A stretch of DNA of 64,000 bases, from assembly GCA_029778715.1 (NCBI GenBank), contig JAKOPT010000049.1:100164-164163 (forward strand). The letters run 5' to 3'. Position numbers and translations under genes: made by a program. Below the pieces are notes generated by a model. That model was not told the origin of the DNA. It worked only from the letters and a program-made list of their open reading frames with translations, and searched no databases. Below, one piece after another: positions 63,673 to 64,000 of this stretch. Positions within the stretch are counted from its first letter, which is position 1; every line of letters begins with the position of its first letter. Origin of the DNA: Actinomycetes bacterium (GTDB lineage: Bacteria; Actinomycetota; Actinomycetes; Actinomycetales; Dermatophilaceae).

Positions 63673-64000
63673 TTAGGCGGCGTCGAGGTGGATTTCTAGG
63701 GAGCTGTTCGGGGTCCAGATGATGTCGACGAGGGTTGATAGCGGGGGCCCCTTGTCGTCAGCGACGGTTGGTGGTGGGGTTGCGTGGGAGCCGGGGCCGA
63801 GTAGGGGTGGTGGGCTGGTGTCGTCGGCCAGACCAGGCGGCGGGGGCGGGTGCCAGCCCGGACTGGGGATACCGGGTCCGTCCTCAGCCTTGTCGTCTGC
63901 GAGATCAGGGGGTGGTGGGTGCCAGCCGGGTCCGAGCAGGGGTGGTGGGCTGGTGGTGTGGGTGTGTCCGGTGGGGGTGGTCCAGGTGACACGCCGGGTG
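63673..64000 (-). CDS. C-terminal end of a DUF222/HNH-endonuclease-type protein, cut by window edge
   Basis: Reading the minus strand from 63999, 108 codons end in TAA at 63673. They begin TRRVTWTTPTGHTHTTSPPPL, the segment that follows the HNH nuclease core in the large actinobacterial DUF222/13E12 repeat family. A duplicated Pro-rich tail follows (SPPPLLGPGWHPPPP and SPPPLLGPGSHATPPP) with LADD/VADDK units. The start lies outside the window. The family is multicopy in actinobacteria and its role is unknown. Confidence 0.72.
   Translation of the reverse strand, partial: TRRVTWTTPTGHTHTTSPPPLLGPGWHPPPPDLADDKAEDGPGIPSPGWHPPPPPGLADDTSPPPLLGPGSHATPPPTVADDKGPPLSTLVDIIWTPNSSLEIHLDAA

Overview
The window looks like chromosomal DNA of a high-GC actinobacterium. 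The evidence is the gene order rpsB-tsf-pyrH-frr-cdsA-rlmN-dxr-rseP-ispG-proS-rimP-nusA-ylxR-infB (read on the minus strand from right to left), an IF-2 with a very long Ala/Pro/Gly-rich N-terminus, an MshD-like tandem GNAT, a DUF4081 GNAT and a DUF222/HNH gene tail. A member of the Intrasporangiaceae/Dermatophilaceae is my guess; the sequence alone does not prove it.

The translation/isoprenoid backbone (infB 1-1866, ylxR, nusA, rimP, proS, DUF4081-GNAT, ispG, rseP, dxr, rlmN, cdsA, frr, pyrH, tsf, rpsB) is broken up by accessory blocks. 4.2-12 kb: a ferritin-like lipoprotein, an APH-type kinase, PhzF, a flavin electron-transfer set (ApbE, FMN-binding protein, ferric-reductase-like flavoprotein) and an amylosucrase. 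16-19.3 kb: a glucose/mannose-type ABC importer without its ATPase, with a possible PHO box. 20.2-25.2 kb: an SBF symporter, an epimerase, a ThDP enzyme and a PucR regulator. 26.6-31.6 kb, between ispG and rseP: a three-gene, translationally coupled cassette. It encodes a caspase-like/STAND NTPase, a separate WD40 protein with 13 almost identical 132-bp repeats plus a degenerate 14th, and an alpha/beta hydrolase. 34.2-36.3 kb: an overlapping operon of a copper-ligand-less PHM-like lipoprotein, a barnase-type RNase and barstar. 40.1-50.9 kb, between pyrH and tsf: an IclR-controlled branched-chain-type ABC transporter with three adenylate-forming ligases, probably for uptake and CoA activation of an aromatic or fatty acid. 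53 kb: a Phd/PIN toxin-antitoxin pair. 53.9-63 kb: a membrane protein, an amidase, an MFS exporter, a two-component system and an FtsX-type ABC transporter. The window ends in the tail of a DUF222/HNH gene.

The strongest candidate for an undescribed system is the caspase/STAND + WD40 + hydrolase operon. Its layout suggests a sensor-switch-effector immune or cell-suicide device: the WD40 propellers would sense, the STAND ATPase would switch, and the caspase and hydrolase would execute. The near-identical repeats point to ongoing recombination and diversification of the sensor.

A second signal spans the whole window. The octamer GTATGCCG/CGGCATAC occurs about 85 times (hand count), where roughly two would be expected by chance. 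It lies inside genes and, as inverted pairs, in intergenic hairpins, much like the DNA-uptake sequences of Neisseria. Two further dispersed repeat families were also found: a hairpin element (12.05 and 63.04 kb) and a 44-46 bp element with an ACCwATTGGT core (two copies near 14.9 kb, three near 59.6 kb).
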